Numbered from the stretch's first letter, positions 23,570 through 35,115 are shown. The stretch is DNA of 64,000 bases from Solanum dulcamara (GCF_947179165.1 NC_077240.1:2239501-2303500); one strand, 5' to 3'. The notes: generated from the sequence alone by a model not told the origin. A program made the numbers and translations.

Positions 23570-24100
23570 AAGAGACCTCATGAGGACACTTTGAGGTCTC
23601 TTTTCTGCATTTTATTTTCCAGCAATTTCATAAAAGAGACCTCGCTAGGTCTCTTTTTGGAAATTTTATTTTTCAAGCAATGATATAAATCGACCACAGA
23701 AGGTCTCTTTTTTGGAAAAAAATATTCCAGATAAAAGAGACCTCATTAGGTCGCTTATTTATATTATGTGTTTTAGATAAAGCGACCTCATGAGGTCTCT
23801 ATTCAAGAATTTAAATAAATTTAATAATATTTAGAGACCTCATAAGGTCTCTTTACGTAAATATAAAATAAAAATAAATAATAATATAGAGACCTCATGA
23901 GGTCTCTCTTTTTAAAAAATAAATTAAAATAAATTAGTGACCTCACGAGGTCTCTTTGTGAATAATTCTGCAAAAAAAAATGGTAGGGACCTCGTGAGGT
24001 CTCTATTTGGCGACCTCAGGAGGTCTCTACAATAAAACCACTTGCGTTCTAGCGACCAACAGTTGAGGTCTCTTTTCATGAGGACTCTTTTTTAGGTCTC
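23570..24100. repeat. CACTA subterminal palindromes
   Basis: About ten copies of AGAGACCTCATGAGGTCTCT or near variants occur in about 500 bp, at roughly 23573, 23634, 23735, 23782, 23834, 23889, 23937, 23986, 24009 and 24061. Three more half-sites lie at the left end (20820-20882). Each is a near-perfect inverted repeat that could bind a dimeric transposase. Such arrays are typical of CACTA element ends. Confidence 0.85.
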
Positions 24101-25902
24101 TTTTTACAATTTTTTTAGTAGTGATATGCATCGCGCCAAGTTCAATTTTGAGAGTTCTACTCGCCCGAATACTATTCCGCAAAGCCGTACAGGCTCCGTA
24201 TCGTCTTGGATATCAACTCATCTGGTCAAACTAACAATTCGATCCTGGGGGATTTTCCGATTTACTTAGACCTCACCTAATTCAGATTTCGCCCAAGTCT
24301 GGCCTAGACTCAAAATTTTCAAGTCACTACCCGAAAATTTTCTGACCCAATTTTTTTTCCTATAAATTTATTCATAACGACAGAAATATATCGCTACATG
24401 ATTATGGTAGATTGAGGGCATTTTGAGTTGGCTGCCACTTATTTCCTTATATTCCTTCTTTCTTTTCCTCTCTCTATTTTGCCCTTTCAAGAATATTACA
24501 ATTCACTAGTATTTTGGTATTCATATTAATGAGAAGAAAATATTTAACAAAATCACATCTATCTATATATAATAGGAGAGGTGAAAAGGCCTACGTGTCA
24601 GCACCACAAAAATTAGTTTTTTTAAATAATTAAATTTAATTACATATAATAGGATTAAATATTAAATTACTAGTATTTAATTTTTGAAATGATTTTAAGG
24701 CAATTTTTACAATTAAAATTTTACATCATAATATAAAGTATTTAGAGAATCTAAAACTTAGCTAAAATTTAATTTTTGAAATGATTATTTTTCAAGCAAT
24801 GATATAAATCGACCACAGAAGGTCTCTTTTTTGGAAAAAAATATTCCAGATAAAAGAGACCTCATTAGGTCGCTTATTTATATTATGTGTTTTAGATAAA
24901 GCGACCTCATGAGGTCTCTATTCAAGAATTTAAATAAATTTAATAATATTTAGAGACCTCATAAGGTCTCTTTACGTAAATATAAAATAAAAATAAATAA
25001 TAATATAGAGACCTCATGAGGTCTCTCTTTTTAAAAAATAAATTAAAATAAATTAGTGACCTCACGAGGTCTCTTTGTGAATAATTCTGCAAAAAAAAAT
25101 GGTAGGGACCTCGTGAGGTCTCTATTTGGCGACCTCAGGAGGTCTCTACAATAAAACCACTTGCGTTCTAGCGACCAACAGTTGAGGTCTCTTTTCATGA
25201 GGACTCTTTTTTAGGTCTCTTTTTACAATTTTTTTAGTAGTGATATGCATCGCGCCAAGTTCAATTTTGAGAGTTCTACTCGCCCGAATACTATTCCGCA
25301 AAGCCGTACAGGCTCCGTATCGTCTTGGATATCAACTCATCTGGTCAAACTAACAATTCGATCCTGGGGGATTTTCCGATTTACTTAGACCTCACCTAAT
25401 TCAGATTTCGCCCAAGTCTGGCCTAGACTCAAAATTTTCAAGTCACTACCCGAAAATTTTCTGACCCAATTTTTTTTCCTATAAATTTATTCATAACGAC
25501 AGAAATATATCGCTACATGATTATGGTAGATTGAGGGCATTTTGAGTTGGCTGCCACTTATTTCCTTATATTCCTTCTTTCTTTTCCTCTCTCTATTTTG
25601 CCCTTTCAAGAATATTACAATTCACTAGTATTTTGGTATTCATATTAATGAGAAGAAAATATTTAACAAAATCACATCTATCTATATATAATAGGAGAGG
25701 TGAAAAGGCCTACGTGTCAGCACCACAAAAATTAGTTTTTTTAAATAATTAAATTTAATTACATATAATAGGATTAAATATTAAATTACTAGTATTTAAT
25801 TTTTGAAATGATTTTAAGGCAATTTTTACAATTAAAATTTTACATCATAATATAAAGTATTTAGAGAATCTAAAACTTAGCTAAAATTTAATTTTTGAAA
25901 TG
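23665..25902. repeat. 1,119-bp tandem duplication across CACTA border
   Basis: Unit 1 (23665-24783) and unit 2 (24784-25902) appear identical over their whole length by eye. The duplicated unit holds the last 459 bp of the CACTA element and 660 bp of flank, so a second CACTA right end lies at 25242. The junction at 24783/24784 joins flank sequence (GAAATGATT) to CACTA sequence (ATTTTTCAAGC) with only about 2 bp of microhomology. It is either very recent or an assembly artefact. Confidence 0.9.
25677..25793 (+). mobile_element. Helitron 5' terminus
   Basis: TCTATCTATATATAATAGG preceded by host A matches the 5' end of the minus-strand Helitron at 11295. An identical terminus lies at 24558 in unit 1 of the tandem duplication, where it is cut off at 24783. 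The 3' end was not located with certainty; the plus-strand hairpin/CTAA end at 35115 is one candidate if later insertions intervene. Confidence 0.45.
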
Positions 25903-25977
25903 ATTTTAAGGCAATTTTTACAATTAAAATTTTACATCATAATATAAAGTATTTAGAGAATCTAAAACTTAGCTAAA
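25794..25977. repeat. 92-bp tandem duplication
   Basis: Two apparently identical adjacent copies of a 92-bp segment begin ATTTAATTTTTGAAATGATT at 25794 and 25886. The 1,119-bp duplication breaks inside the second copy, so unit 1 retains only one full copy. Confidence 0.85.
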
Positions 25978-28828
25978 ATAAAAGGAACTACGTTATTATA
26001 TTTTTTTAAAATAATGCTAAATAACTGACAAATAAAATTGCCAAACACAAAAACTGTGTTATAAATCAGTTTGCAAATTTTTACCAATCAGTTTGTAGAT
26101 TTAAAAAAAACTTAAACTTATTAATTAAAAAACTAACATCAGTTACTCCATTATTCACGTAACCCACTCAATTAATTTGTTGACTTTGACTTTTTAAATT
26201 TATCAATTTAAATGAATTTAATTAAACTTTTAAATTCAAAATTTGAATTGAAGTTAACTGCATTTTTTTAAAAGATAAGGTGGTTACAATTATTTTTATT
26301 AATCTCAACATTAAATGTCGGTTCTGATAGGTTGTCATTTGTAGAGAAGCAGGGGAGAAAGCGAGAAGTTCTTTTTTCTTTGAATAGATGACAAAGAATT
26401 TATGATTTCTCGATAAACTGACTTTGTTTGATGAAACTTCATATATTTGATTGATCTTTTGTCATGTTTTTGCAAGGATAAATTCATTGGATAATTTATA
26501 TTGGCATGAAACAAAGTATCTCATTGATTTCAAATATTTCTCTCAATTAAAATATATAACTTCTAAAAAAAATCTGAATTGTACTTGAAACTCAAGAATA
26601 AGAAAAAGTGATAAAAAAATATCTTCTGTTAAAAATCCTTTTGTATGTTATAAAATAAATTCAAATACTGTTGATTTAATATTATTAAATAAAAAGATAA
26701 TGATATAGAGCTACTACAACTATTACTACTCTACTAATAAATAAATAAATAAGTAAATAATAAATAATAGAAGTGGTAGTAGTACAAGCAACACTAGTAA
26801 AAATTAATAATAATAAAATAGTAAAATAACTAACAATCGAAAGAAAAAAGAAATAAAGGTAAATGAGGAAAAGAGAAAGAAAAACAAAACGTAGGAAAAA
26901 ATAAAATGCCCTGAATATTAATCTCAATTTAAATATATTAGTTTAGTGAACGTGTGTATCACGTTAATCAATAAATTGTATTAAAAAATAAATTATTAAA
27001 AAAATAACAATTGATATTAAAATAAAGTGATAATTTCGAAAATCTCCTCCTAGATCTTCCACCAAAAATGAATAAATAAATAAATAATTGATTGGAGGTA
27101 TAGTGGTCTTGTAAAGACTAAAGACACATCTCCAAATACGCAATATCAACTTTATATTATTTTTTTTGGATATATTATTACTCTTCTAATTAAATGATTA
27201 CCATTTTTTTTATTTGAGGTTAACCTGAAAATTAAGTACAAATCTATTTATTTTTTTGGATATTTGATTTGAATATTTGGATTTTAGATTGGTATGAATT
27301 TTGAATTGGATTGTATATTAGATCTAGTACTGTCGATTTTTGGATATTCGAAAATTCAAAATAATTATATCTTTTATTTAGTCCTACCCATATCAAACGT
27401 TATCAATACTAATAAATTCATTTTCTAAAGGTTCAATAAATTAATACCCTACCACCATCTATTATAGTATTAAGTGTATTACGGAATTGTACAACATGGG
27501 CAGAAGGGTGACCTCAATTTTTGTTAATGGTAGAAATTATAGATTCTAAAGAATAAACTATTATGTAAGTTGAGGTTGTTAATTTCATGGTAGAGGCTCA
27601 AAAGTAAAAAATCAAAATTGAAATATCCAAATTGATTAATTCAAAAAACAAAAATTAAACTAAAATTACACTATCAACATTATAACAATATCTATAAAAT
27701 ATTGAAAGGCAAAAAGTTTAAATAATATCGCACTTTTAATATAGTATAGATGACTAATAACAATAGTATAATCACCGGAACACGTAGAAAAAATACCACG
27801 GTCATCAACTTTAATTTGTGCTCAACATTGCCAACAATAAGAGTGGTATCCCTATATTAAACGAATTTGCCTCAGCCTTAAGCATCACACGTCCCTTTGG
27901 ATGTTAATTGTTACACTCTCTCATAATGGACTTTTCATGGAATTTAGATCTTACAAATACGACTATTAAGGCAAAGCAATATTATCTTATACGAATAAAA
28001 GTTTGATTAATTTAGAATGGTAAAATATTATGATTTTTACCTAGATCAAATAAAGATTTTAATTAATTTGAAAGTTTAAAATATTAGAATTAGAATAATA
28101 ATTAAATGACATTTAGAGATGCTCGTGCAAAAAATCATCTAAATAGTTATAAAGATAATAATATATACACTATATCCTACAAAAACATTTCAGCCTTGTT
28201 ATAAAAATAAAAAGAACTCCAAATAACGTAATAGTATGCAACACTATTATAATAGTGATATCACAATTTTAACCAAAACAAAAGAAACTTCAACTATTTC
28301 ATTACCTACAATGCATAGATTTATGTAGACCAACTTTCGGAAACAAAGAAAAAAACGTACGTAAAGTTAAATCAATTATAGTTAGTGTTTTATGAAATTA
28401 ATAATTTGACTTGAAATTTTGAGTCTTGCATTTTTCTAGGTGAGGTCACAACCTAGCAAACATAAACTATGACAAATTAAAAAATATGAACCAATTTAAA
28501 TAAAATTAAAGATAAAATCTTACAATACCACAAAGCACACATAAAAATCACACAATTTGGTAAAACCAAAAAGCAATAAATGAAAATGTGTGCGGCTTAT
28601 AAAAGAAAGCAAATATAAATAAATAGAAAAGAAAAAGAATGAAGAACTCCGAAAATTACTTGGTGTGTGTTTGATTATTCCTTAGTATCCTTTTGAATGT
28701 AACATTAAAGAGATAATGTTTAGTTAAAATTCTATTTTAAGTACAGTTCTTATCAAAACATGCTATATATAACTGAAAATAGAAAAATATAAGACAAATA
28801 CAAAATTACCTAAATTATAATTAGTACT
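25978..28828. other. gene-free AT-rich DNA
   Basis: No gene is supported. Frames at 26685-27149 are low-complexity (I/L/F/Y-rich) products of AT-rich sequence. No clear element boundaries are seen apart from the preceding Helitron terminus. Confidence 0.55.
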
Positions 28829-28841
28829 TATGGTAACTTTG

Positions 28842-29030
28842 AAGGGGAGCCTTGGAGTAACTGGTAAAGTTGCTGCCATGTGACCAGGAGGTCACGGGTT
28901 CAAGCCTTGGAAACAGCCTCTGGCAGAAATGCAAGGTAAGGCTGCGTACAACAGACCCTTGTGGTCGGGCCCTTCCCCGGACCCTGCGCATAGCGGGAGC
29001 TTAAATGCATCGGGCTGCCCTTTTTTTTTT
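28842..29030 (+). mobile_element. Au-like SINE with 13-bp TSD
   Basis: The 189-bp element has a tRNA-like head with an A box (TGGAGTAACTGGTAAAG) and a B box (GTCACGGGTTCAAGCC). A body follows with GGCTGCGTACAACAGACCC and CCCTTCCCCGGACCCTGCG, then a T-rich tail. It is flanked by a perfect TATGGTAACTTTG at 28829-28841 and 29031-29043. Body and T tail match the Au SINE type known from Solanaceae. The well-preserved target duplication implies a fairly young insertion. Confidence 0.9.
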
Positions 29031-29043
29031 TATGGTAACTTTG

Positions 29044-29930
29044 TACTACTTTTACTTTTTATATAAATAAAATTCTAATTGATTTAGAATAATCAAATAA
29101 TCAAATCTAAAGTAGTCCAAAATTATCCAAATTTAGAGTTAAAACTACCCTTATTTAGGAGTCTAATCAATACATATTCACGGAACTTTTTCATTAGTTT
29201 AGGTAATATAGTCAATATTAAGTTATCCATATTTAGGATTGTCCTCATATAATTAGGACTCCTGAAATTTCTTTTTATTTTAGGATATCTTAATAAATAA
29301 AATATTTTATCAAATATTTGGGACTTGCCTAAACCTACTTATAGCGTTACGTTAAACCTATTCATAAATAATTTTGGTCAATTATTTTAGGATTTATATT
29401 ATAATGAATAATTAATACTATTGAAATAATAATATAACTAATGAAGTAAAATAGAAAAGCCGGTATAATTGACTGTTTTTTTTTTGCCTATTTTAAAAAT
29501 TATTTTGGCCTATTTTTAAAGAAAAATTTTCCTATTATTTTGGAAGATTTTTTTTTCTAGTTTTTTGGACTTTTGTTTGTTTTTTCCTGGAACTTTTTTA
29601 CATTTTTTTGACAATGTTTTGCCTATTTCGTTAGACATTTTTTAAATTCTTTTTGCCTATTATTTTGGAAGCTTTTTGAATAATTTTTTGGGATCAAATC
29701 TATTTTAGTTGGAGATTTGTTTTTACGTCATGTAGGAATTTAATAATAAGAAGAAAATCTTTCTCATTTAATTATTATATTTATTATAATCAATATTAAA
29801 TATTATTAAAATAATAATATAATAATTGAAGAAAAAATAGTGAAAAGACGATTTTGTCTAAAGCGAAGTTCTTTAATGAAGGGCAAAAAGTTCAATCAAC
29901 ATTTTAAGGGTCTTCATGCTTTTAAGATAA
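29044..29930. other. gene-free AT-rich DNA
   Basis: I see nothing coding. The stretch has T-rich runs and GCCTATTTT/TTGGAC-type repeated words near 29480-29690 but no definable tandem unit. Confidence 0.5.
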
Positions 29931-29997
29931 CTAGTATCTATGAACGTGTTTTGCACGTTACTCCCTATCAATTATCATACAAAATAGAATCTCGATG

Positions 29998-30830
29998 ACT
30001 AATCTAGAGTCCCATTCCGACATCCGACTCGGGACTCGACCGCACCATCTGACCTTGATACCCACCCCTAAATCGAGACTCAACTTTTGAACTAAGACTT
30101 GATCCCGACTCCCAACACAGGACCCGATCCAACACTCGCCCCAGGACTTGATCCGAGACCCAACTTCTCGCCCAAGATCCGATCCCGATATGCGACCCTG
30201 TACCCAACTCAAAACTCGATCCCGATATTCGACCTCGACTTCTGACACCAACTTCTGACATAGGATCTGATCCGAATCTCAGATCGGGACCCTACTTTTG
30301 ATTCAAAATTCGATCCTGCACTCGACTTTCGAATCGAGATCTGACTCTACCCGATCCTGACATTTGACACGAGACGCAACTCCGTCTTTCCACTCCTATC
30401 CTGGCCAGATTTCCAACCCAAGATCCGATCCTAGACCTGGCTTATGAACCAAGATCTGACCCTGACACCTAACCTAGGACCCGATCTCAACTTTCGACAT
30501 AGTACTAGGCTCTAACTCTCGATTTGAGACCCGACTTTTGAATTAGTACCCGACCACGGGATCCAACTTTTGAATTGGGATCTAATTCCGTCATTCGATC
30601 CCAATGATTGATTAAGGACTCACTCTGATACTTGACTTGAGATCCGCCCGACTCTCGATTTGAAACCCGACTTTGACACCAAACACAAAACCTACCCTAA
30701 CACCAAACTCGAAACCTAACCCTAACACCCCACCACCCAGGATCTTACCTCAATTTTTGACTTGGGATTCGAACTCAAATTGAGATCCAACCCCGATCAG
30801 ACTCAGGATCCATGAGTTGGTTCTTGAATC
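29998..30830. repeat. GC-rich degenerate CCCGA minisatellite
   Basis: Words such as GATCCCGACTC, GGACCCGATC, TTCTGACA and CTCGACTT recur throughout with a loose period of about 30-36 bp. Base composition is near 50% GC against about 30% around it. Copies are scattered with C-to-T changes. The two overlapping minus-strand frames (29958-30261) are repeat translations (S/G/R-rich), not genes. Confidence 0.75.
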
Positions 30831-30958
30831 ATCTTGAATTTAACAAAAAAAGGTTAATTACATGAGGTTATATCTCATTAAATTGTTGATTGAATATATT
30901 TTTCTTTATTGAAAAACTCTATAATAGATAAAATTATCATTTACTATTTTTCTACTAT

Positions 30959-33209
30959 TGACACCTAATTTTGACCCTCCACAACGCAAATTAGCTATCG
31001 AGTTTCTTTAAATTTCAAATATTTTAAAAATAATTAGCTTTTATAAAAATAAAAATATTTTCATATTATTCTTAACTATTTTTATCTTTTATAAATTTTA
31101 GTATGATATATTTCTATATAACTATATTTTTTATTACTATTTATGTGGTTATTCGAAAATCATCTCAAAAAGATTTTATTTTTAACTAAATACAATGTTA
31201 GTTAGGTTATTTTAATTATAGTTTGTATTTTTGAAATTTTTAGTTTTTTCTAAAAATAAATAAAAAATTCATTCTCCACATCAAAAATTCATGAAGAATT
31301 TGGGGGTTTTGGAGCATATATAAAGGCTCATATTCTCATTAAGAAGAGGAAAGAAGTGGAGGTTTTTTAGCCAACCAAAGTTAGAAATTTTCTAAATTTG
31401 GCTAGGATTTTGAACTCTTGTCCCCCACCTAAGAGTTGTGAAAATTTCTAGCTTTCAATGTATATTTTTTTTCTTCGAGGAAAATAGGAGTTTGAAGTCA
31501 AAATTTAAGCTAAGAACGGAGTTCTTATAATGTCGAACCCACGAAGGTTCGAATCTAAATTTTTGGTTTTTCTTTTTGTGGATTGGAGTTCCATCAAGTT
31601 CTTGGGTGGTGGTGAAATCATCTTCTGCTCGTCGTCTTTAGTGTCGCTGTTCGAAAAGAGGTAAAATCTTTTGTCAATTTTATTTTATTTAATTAGTTCA
31701 TGTTTTATATTTAGTTGATTCGTAGCATTTTTTAGCATGTATTAAGAATAGTTAGATTAATGATAGAATAATTTTTATAGTTAGCATGTGTTCGGATTAA
31801 TTAGCTAGCATGTGTTAGAATTATTTAATGAAAATACTTAGTTTTGTTCATTATTTTTCCAAGTAGTTTTCTTTGACAATATAGATTTTCATGTTTTCAA
31901 TTTCTTTTTTTAAAATAATTTAGATAATAAAAATATGCTTAAGTTATTATTTAGTTAGAACTTTCATGGCCTAATTGATTTAATTCTTTCTTTAAAATTT
32001 GAGTTAGTATAACGTATATATTAATTTCGTGTCATTTAGTTACTTGAATATATTTCTTATTTTCTTTTCTTTGTTTACATATAATATATGTTAGTCGCCT
32101 CTAGGATGTCCATCAATTTGATACTTTAACATATTATGATATATTCTTTGATTTAGCTTAAAATGAGTAGATGCTTATGTAATTTTATTTTGGTGCATGT
32201 GATATCGATTTTAGTCCATCTTTGATTTTCATCATTGCATATTATTGAGTTTTAAGTCTCTCATGAATTGTTGAAAAGTTGATACATGGAAATAAAGCTA
32301 ATATACGTGGTTTGAATATTGATTTGGGCTGTATACATGAAATATAGGCAAAAAATGGTATTATATACACTGATATATAATATATATACAGTCCGATATG
32401 CAAGAAAATAATGTTGTATATACTAATATACAGTGTATATACAGTGATATACAGTAAATACAAAGAACAAATAGGTAGTATACAATGTGTATATAATTTG
32501 ATATACATAAATAATATTGTGTGCACTGCATAAAATGTATATACAGCCCGATATATAGTGTATATACATCTGCGATATATAGTGAAAATGGGCTTAAGGC
32601 CCAAAACGCAGATGACCTAATAACTTAGTTCAAGCGTACAGAAACTAAGTGTCGGGTCATATTTTCATGTGTTATTTATTGTTTGTTTATATTGATTCGG
32701 GTTGTAATAATTTATTTACTTATGTTATTTATGCTTGCTTAGATATTAATTTTAATTTATTTTAACTTAATTTAAAATCCCTAAAAGATAAACCAATTCA
32801 TGTTAATTTACTCTTTAAATGATTTTCTACCTTTATTTATTCATTTGATAAACTTTACTTTTTTTTACATGTATATTATTTTCAATGTTTAAGATTGATC
32901 ATTTAAAAAATAATAATTTTAAAGTCTTCATTTCCTTATAAATTAATATTTTAAAAAGTTAGTCAAATAATTTTTCAAATCGTCGGATAACCGCACGTTA
33001 GCGGTCACTTTGAATGCTAGCACCTTCTCAAAGTGAAAATAAGAACCTGATATCCATTTTCTCTAATTTTAAGACTTAAATCTGTTAGGGTCTTTAAAAT
33101 TAAGGTTTCTTGATTTTCCTTAAAAATTAAGTGGCGACTCTTTTTTCTAAAATTGATTTTTTCTCTAAAAATTTAACTTAATTTTAAATCTTCTTTTTCC
33201 GACATAACA
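30959..33209 (+). mobile_element. solo LTR, Tat/Ogre-like gypsy
   Basis: It begins TGACACCTAATTTTGACCCTCC and ends ...TTTTTCCGACATAACA. It contains a TATA-like CATATATAAAGG at 31313 and, near the end, the features CGGATAACCGCACGTTAGCGG, TAGCACCTTCTCAAAGTG and AAGTGGCGACTC. These are characteristic of large Tat/Ogre-group LTRs in Solanaceae. No internal coding domains adjoin, so it is probably a solo LTR. The flanks carry a similar 33-bp segment on both sides (30919-30950 and 33210-33242) rather than a clean 5-bp duplication. Confidence 0.7.
32335..32590. repeat. TATACAG minisatellite within LTR
   Basis: Repeated words GTATATACAGTGATATACAG and CCGATATATAGTG occur about eight times. The minus-strand 120-residue frame (Y/I/H-rich) is a product of this repeat. 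Confidence 0.75.
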
Positions 33210-33656
33210 TCTACAATAGACAAAATTGTCATTTACTATTTTATTTAAATAATTGTTATTTTATTATTATGCAAATAGGTAGGACTTTGAAATTAACCAA
33301 AGTTATAACTATTAAATATTTAATCATTAAGGATATAAAATTTGTTCAATATTTAATGAATATTTTATTCAACCAATATTGTAAAATGTGTAGAAATTCC
33401 CTATTCATAATTTACTTGAAATAGATTTATTGTTAAGCTCCTATTATTAATAGGATAATATGTATCCTGTAATAAACTTAGCCCTAATAGAAATATATTT
33501 TGTTTAGTCCTAGTACAAAGTTACATTTATACCCGTTAATAAATTTTTAGATGGAGAAATTTTGACTTAAAAGGGCAAATACGTAATTTAACTTTTAGTG
33601 GATATTTTGGTCAACCAACATTATTATTCGTGCTTTTATAATAATATAGACATAGA

Positions 33657-35084
33657 TAATTTATAAGAAATTTATAATAAATATGTGCATTATATATGTA
33701 TATATATAAAATCTAGGATAAGGAATAGAAATAACAAGATCTTTTTAATTATTGATATGATTTTTGAATTTGAATTTGCATTTAAATAAAATTTGAGTTA
33801 GACTAAAGTTCTAACTTCTCAACCTCTCTTATATATACACCTACAATGATTTATAATATTAAGATTCCTTCTCTTTTTTTTTATTGATCATAAGGTTTGT
33901 TGATAAATTTTGTTTACTGTTTTCTTCATTTTCTTTTTAATTATTTTTATGTTTGAACATTTTCATTTTTCATTTTTAGAGACAATTTGATTTGCAACTA
34001 TTCCTATTGATCTTAACATATTTTTTTTTAAAAAAAATAATCTATTTCGATAAATAATTTTGAAATTAACACAAATATATTGAACAAAATGGATGATGAC
34101 TTGCAAAGTGCTATTTTCAGATTTTCATTTTATCAACTTTATTCTTATAATCTTAAAATTTTCATTCTTTCATATAAAATTTCTCCACATGTATTTAAAT
34201 CTAAGGAAGTAATTGATATTATTGCTTTCAAAATTTTGAATTTGAATTGATTTGAAATGAAATGCTATATATATTTTCACGCTATATTCATAATAGCATG
34301 TTGGTGGTGCTTATATAATTTCTCAACTTTATCTTATTAATATTAAAAATAAACATATATTAATTATTTATATAAATTACTTTAAAAAATTTAAATATAA
34401 ATCCTAATATTATTTGCTAACGTTAAATTATACGTATACTAAAAAACTTAAAATATATTTAAAAAAGGCTAAACAAATTCAAAAATTCATAAAATACAAG
34501 AAGAAACTTATAATAAATCAAAGGAGTAGACCCCTTTTTTATCTCTCAAATTTTTCTTTGCACTAAAAATAGTTCATTTTTATGCGTGGTATATATAAAT
34601 TTGATTATAGCATTTTATTAATTGATCATTGAAATTCATTTTTTTGTGAATTTATATTTTATGAAATTATATTTGATTAAATGAATATCGTCTTATTTTT
34701 AACGAGAGAGGAGTGTACTAAAGAGGTTGCAACATGCTTTTCAAATTATATTTAGATTTTAGCTAAAAGTAGAGTTAATATTTTTAATCCTATGTTTTGG
34801 ATTGATCTATGAATTTAAAATTTAATTAATTATCACAAATATCAATTCAACAAACATCATATATGCTATTAATCTTCACTACACTAGGAGAAGGAGAAGT
34901 TGTTAGAACGATGTTTGGTGTCATTGAAGAATATATCATCCTTGCACATAGATTAGGGTAACATTTTGTTAGCATTAAGTGTATATATAAAATCAAAAAT
35001 ATTATATATGATTATACATGCACTTCTGAAATAATAATAATTCGAATTAGTTATTTTAAATTTTAAAGTTATTATATTTTAAAA
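33657..35084. other. gene-free AT-rich DNA
   Basis: No gene or clear element is recognised apart from the Helitron-like 3' end just beyond it. Confidence 0.5.
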
Positions 35085-35115
35085 TATCCGTGCAACACAC
35101 GGGTACATATACTAA
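35085..35115 (+). mobile_element. Helitron 3' end
   Basis: The hairpin CCGTG-CAACA-CACGG is followed nine bases later by CTAA and then host T (35116). This matches the hairpin + CTRR/T rule for Helitron 3' ends. The matching 5' terminus was not identified. Confidence 0.55.

Larger units (their letters stand above)
20798..24123. mobile_element. CACTA (En/Spm) transposon, non-autonomous
   Basis: The left end reads CACTACTAAAAAAAATGC and the right end, inverted, CACTACTAAAAAAATTGT. Near-identity continues for about 44 bp (AAAAAGAGACCTAAAAAA...). Flanking bases are TAT on the left and A-TAT on the right, an imperfect 3-bp target duplication. Inside are two minisatellites, a decayed two-exon remnant with a CACTA-type protein motif, and many GAGACCTC/GAGGTCTC palindromes near both ends, as expected of transposase-binding subterminal repeats. 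No TNPD-type transposase frame is seen, so it is probably mobilised in trans or dead. It sits inside an LTR. Confidence 0.85.
19340..24420 (-). mobile_element. LTR (probably gypsy) interrupted by a CACTA element
   Basis: Sequence at 19340-20797 and 24124-24420 matches, in the same order, the element at about 40140-41375. Shared words include the repeated TGACACCCGATCC, CTTGGTCTA, CTCCGTATCG and TACCCGAA. The stretch between is the CACTA element. In element sense (minus) the LTR would begin TGCC at 24420. Gypsy affiliation is inferred from general resemblance to Solanum LTRs; no coding domain adjoins it. The left boundary is uncertain. Confidence 0.6.
29931..33656 (-). mobile_element. non-autonomous Helitron with nested LTR
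   Basis: On the minus strand the start is TCTATGTCTATATTATTATAAAAGCACGA at about 33656, a known Solanaceae Helitron 5'-end style. The end is a hairpin (AACGTG-loop-CACGTT, 29943-29959) followed by CTAG at 29931-29934, between A and T. Without the nested LTR (30959-33209) it would be about 1.5 kb. It contains the GC-rich minisatellite. No Rep/helicase frame is present. Confidence 0.6.

Noticed and set aside
23570..24100. Regularly spaced palindromes as a possible CRISPR-like array
   Set aside because: Spacers vary in length and are AT-rich, the genome is a plant, and the array lies at a CACTA terminus, where such repeats are expected.
26685..27149. Hydrophobic minus-strand frames as possible membrane proteins
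   Set aside because: Composition is that of AT-rich DNA (I, L, F, Y runs); no start context or conservation.
29958..30261. Two overlapping Ser/Gly/Arg-rich minus-strand frames
   Set aside because: Both are produced by the GC-rich CCCGA repeat; overlapping frames with equal openness show composition bias, not coding.
32242..32604. 120-residue Tyr/Ile-rich frame
   Set aside because: Product of the TATACAG repeat within the LTR.
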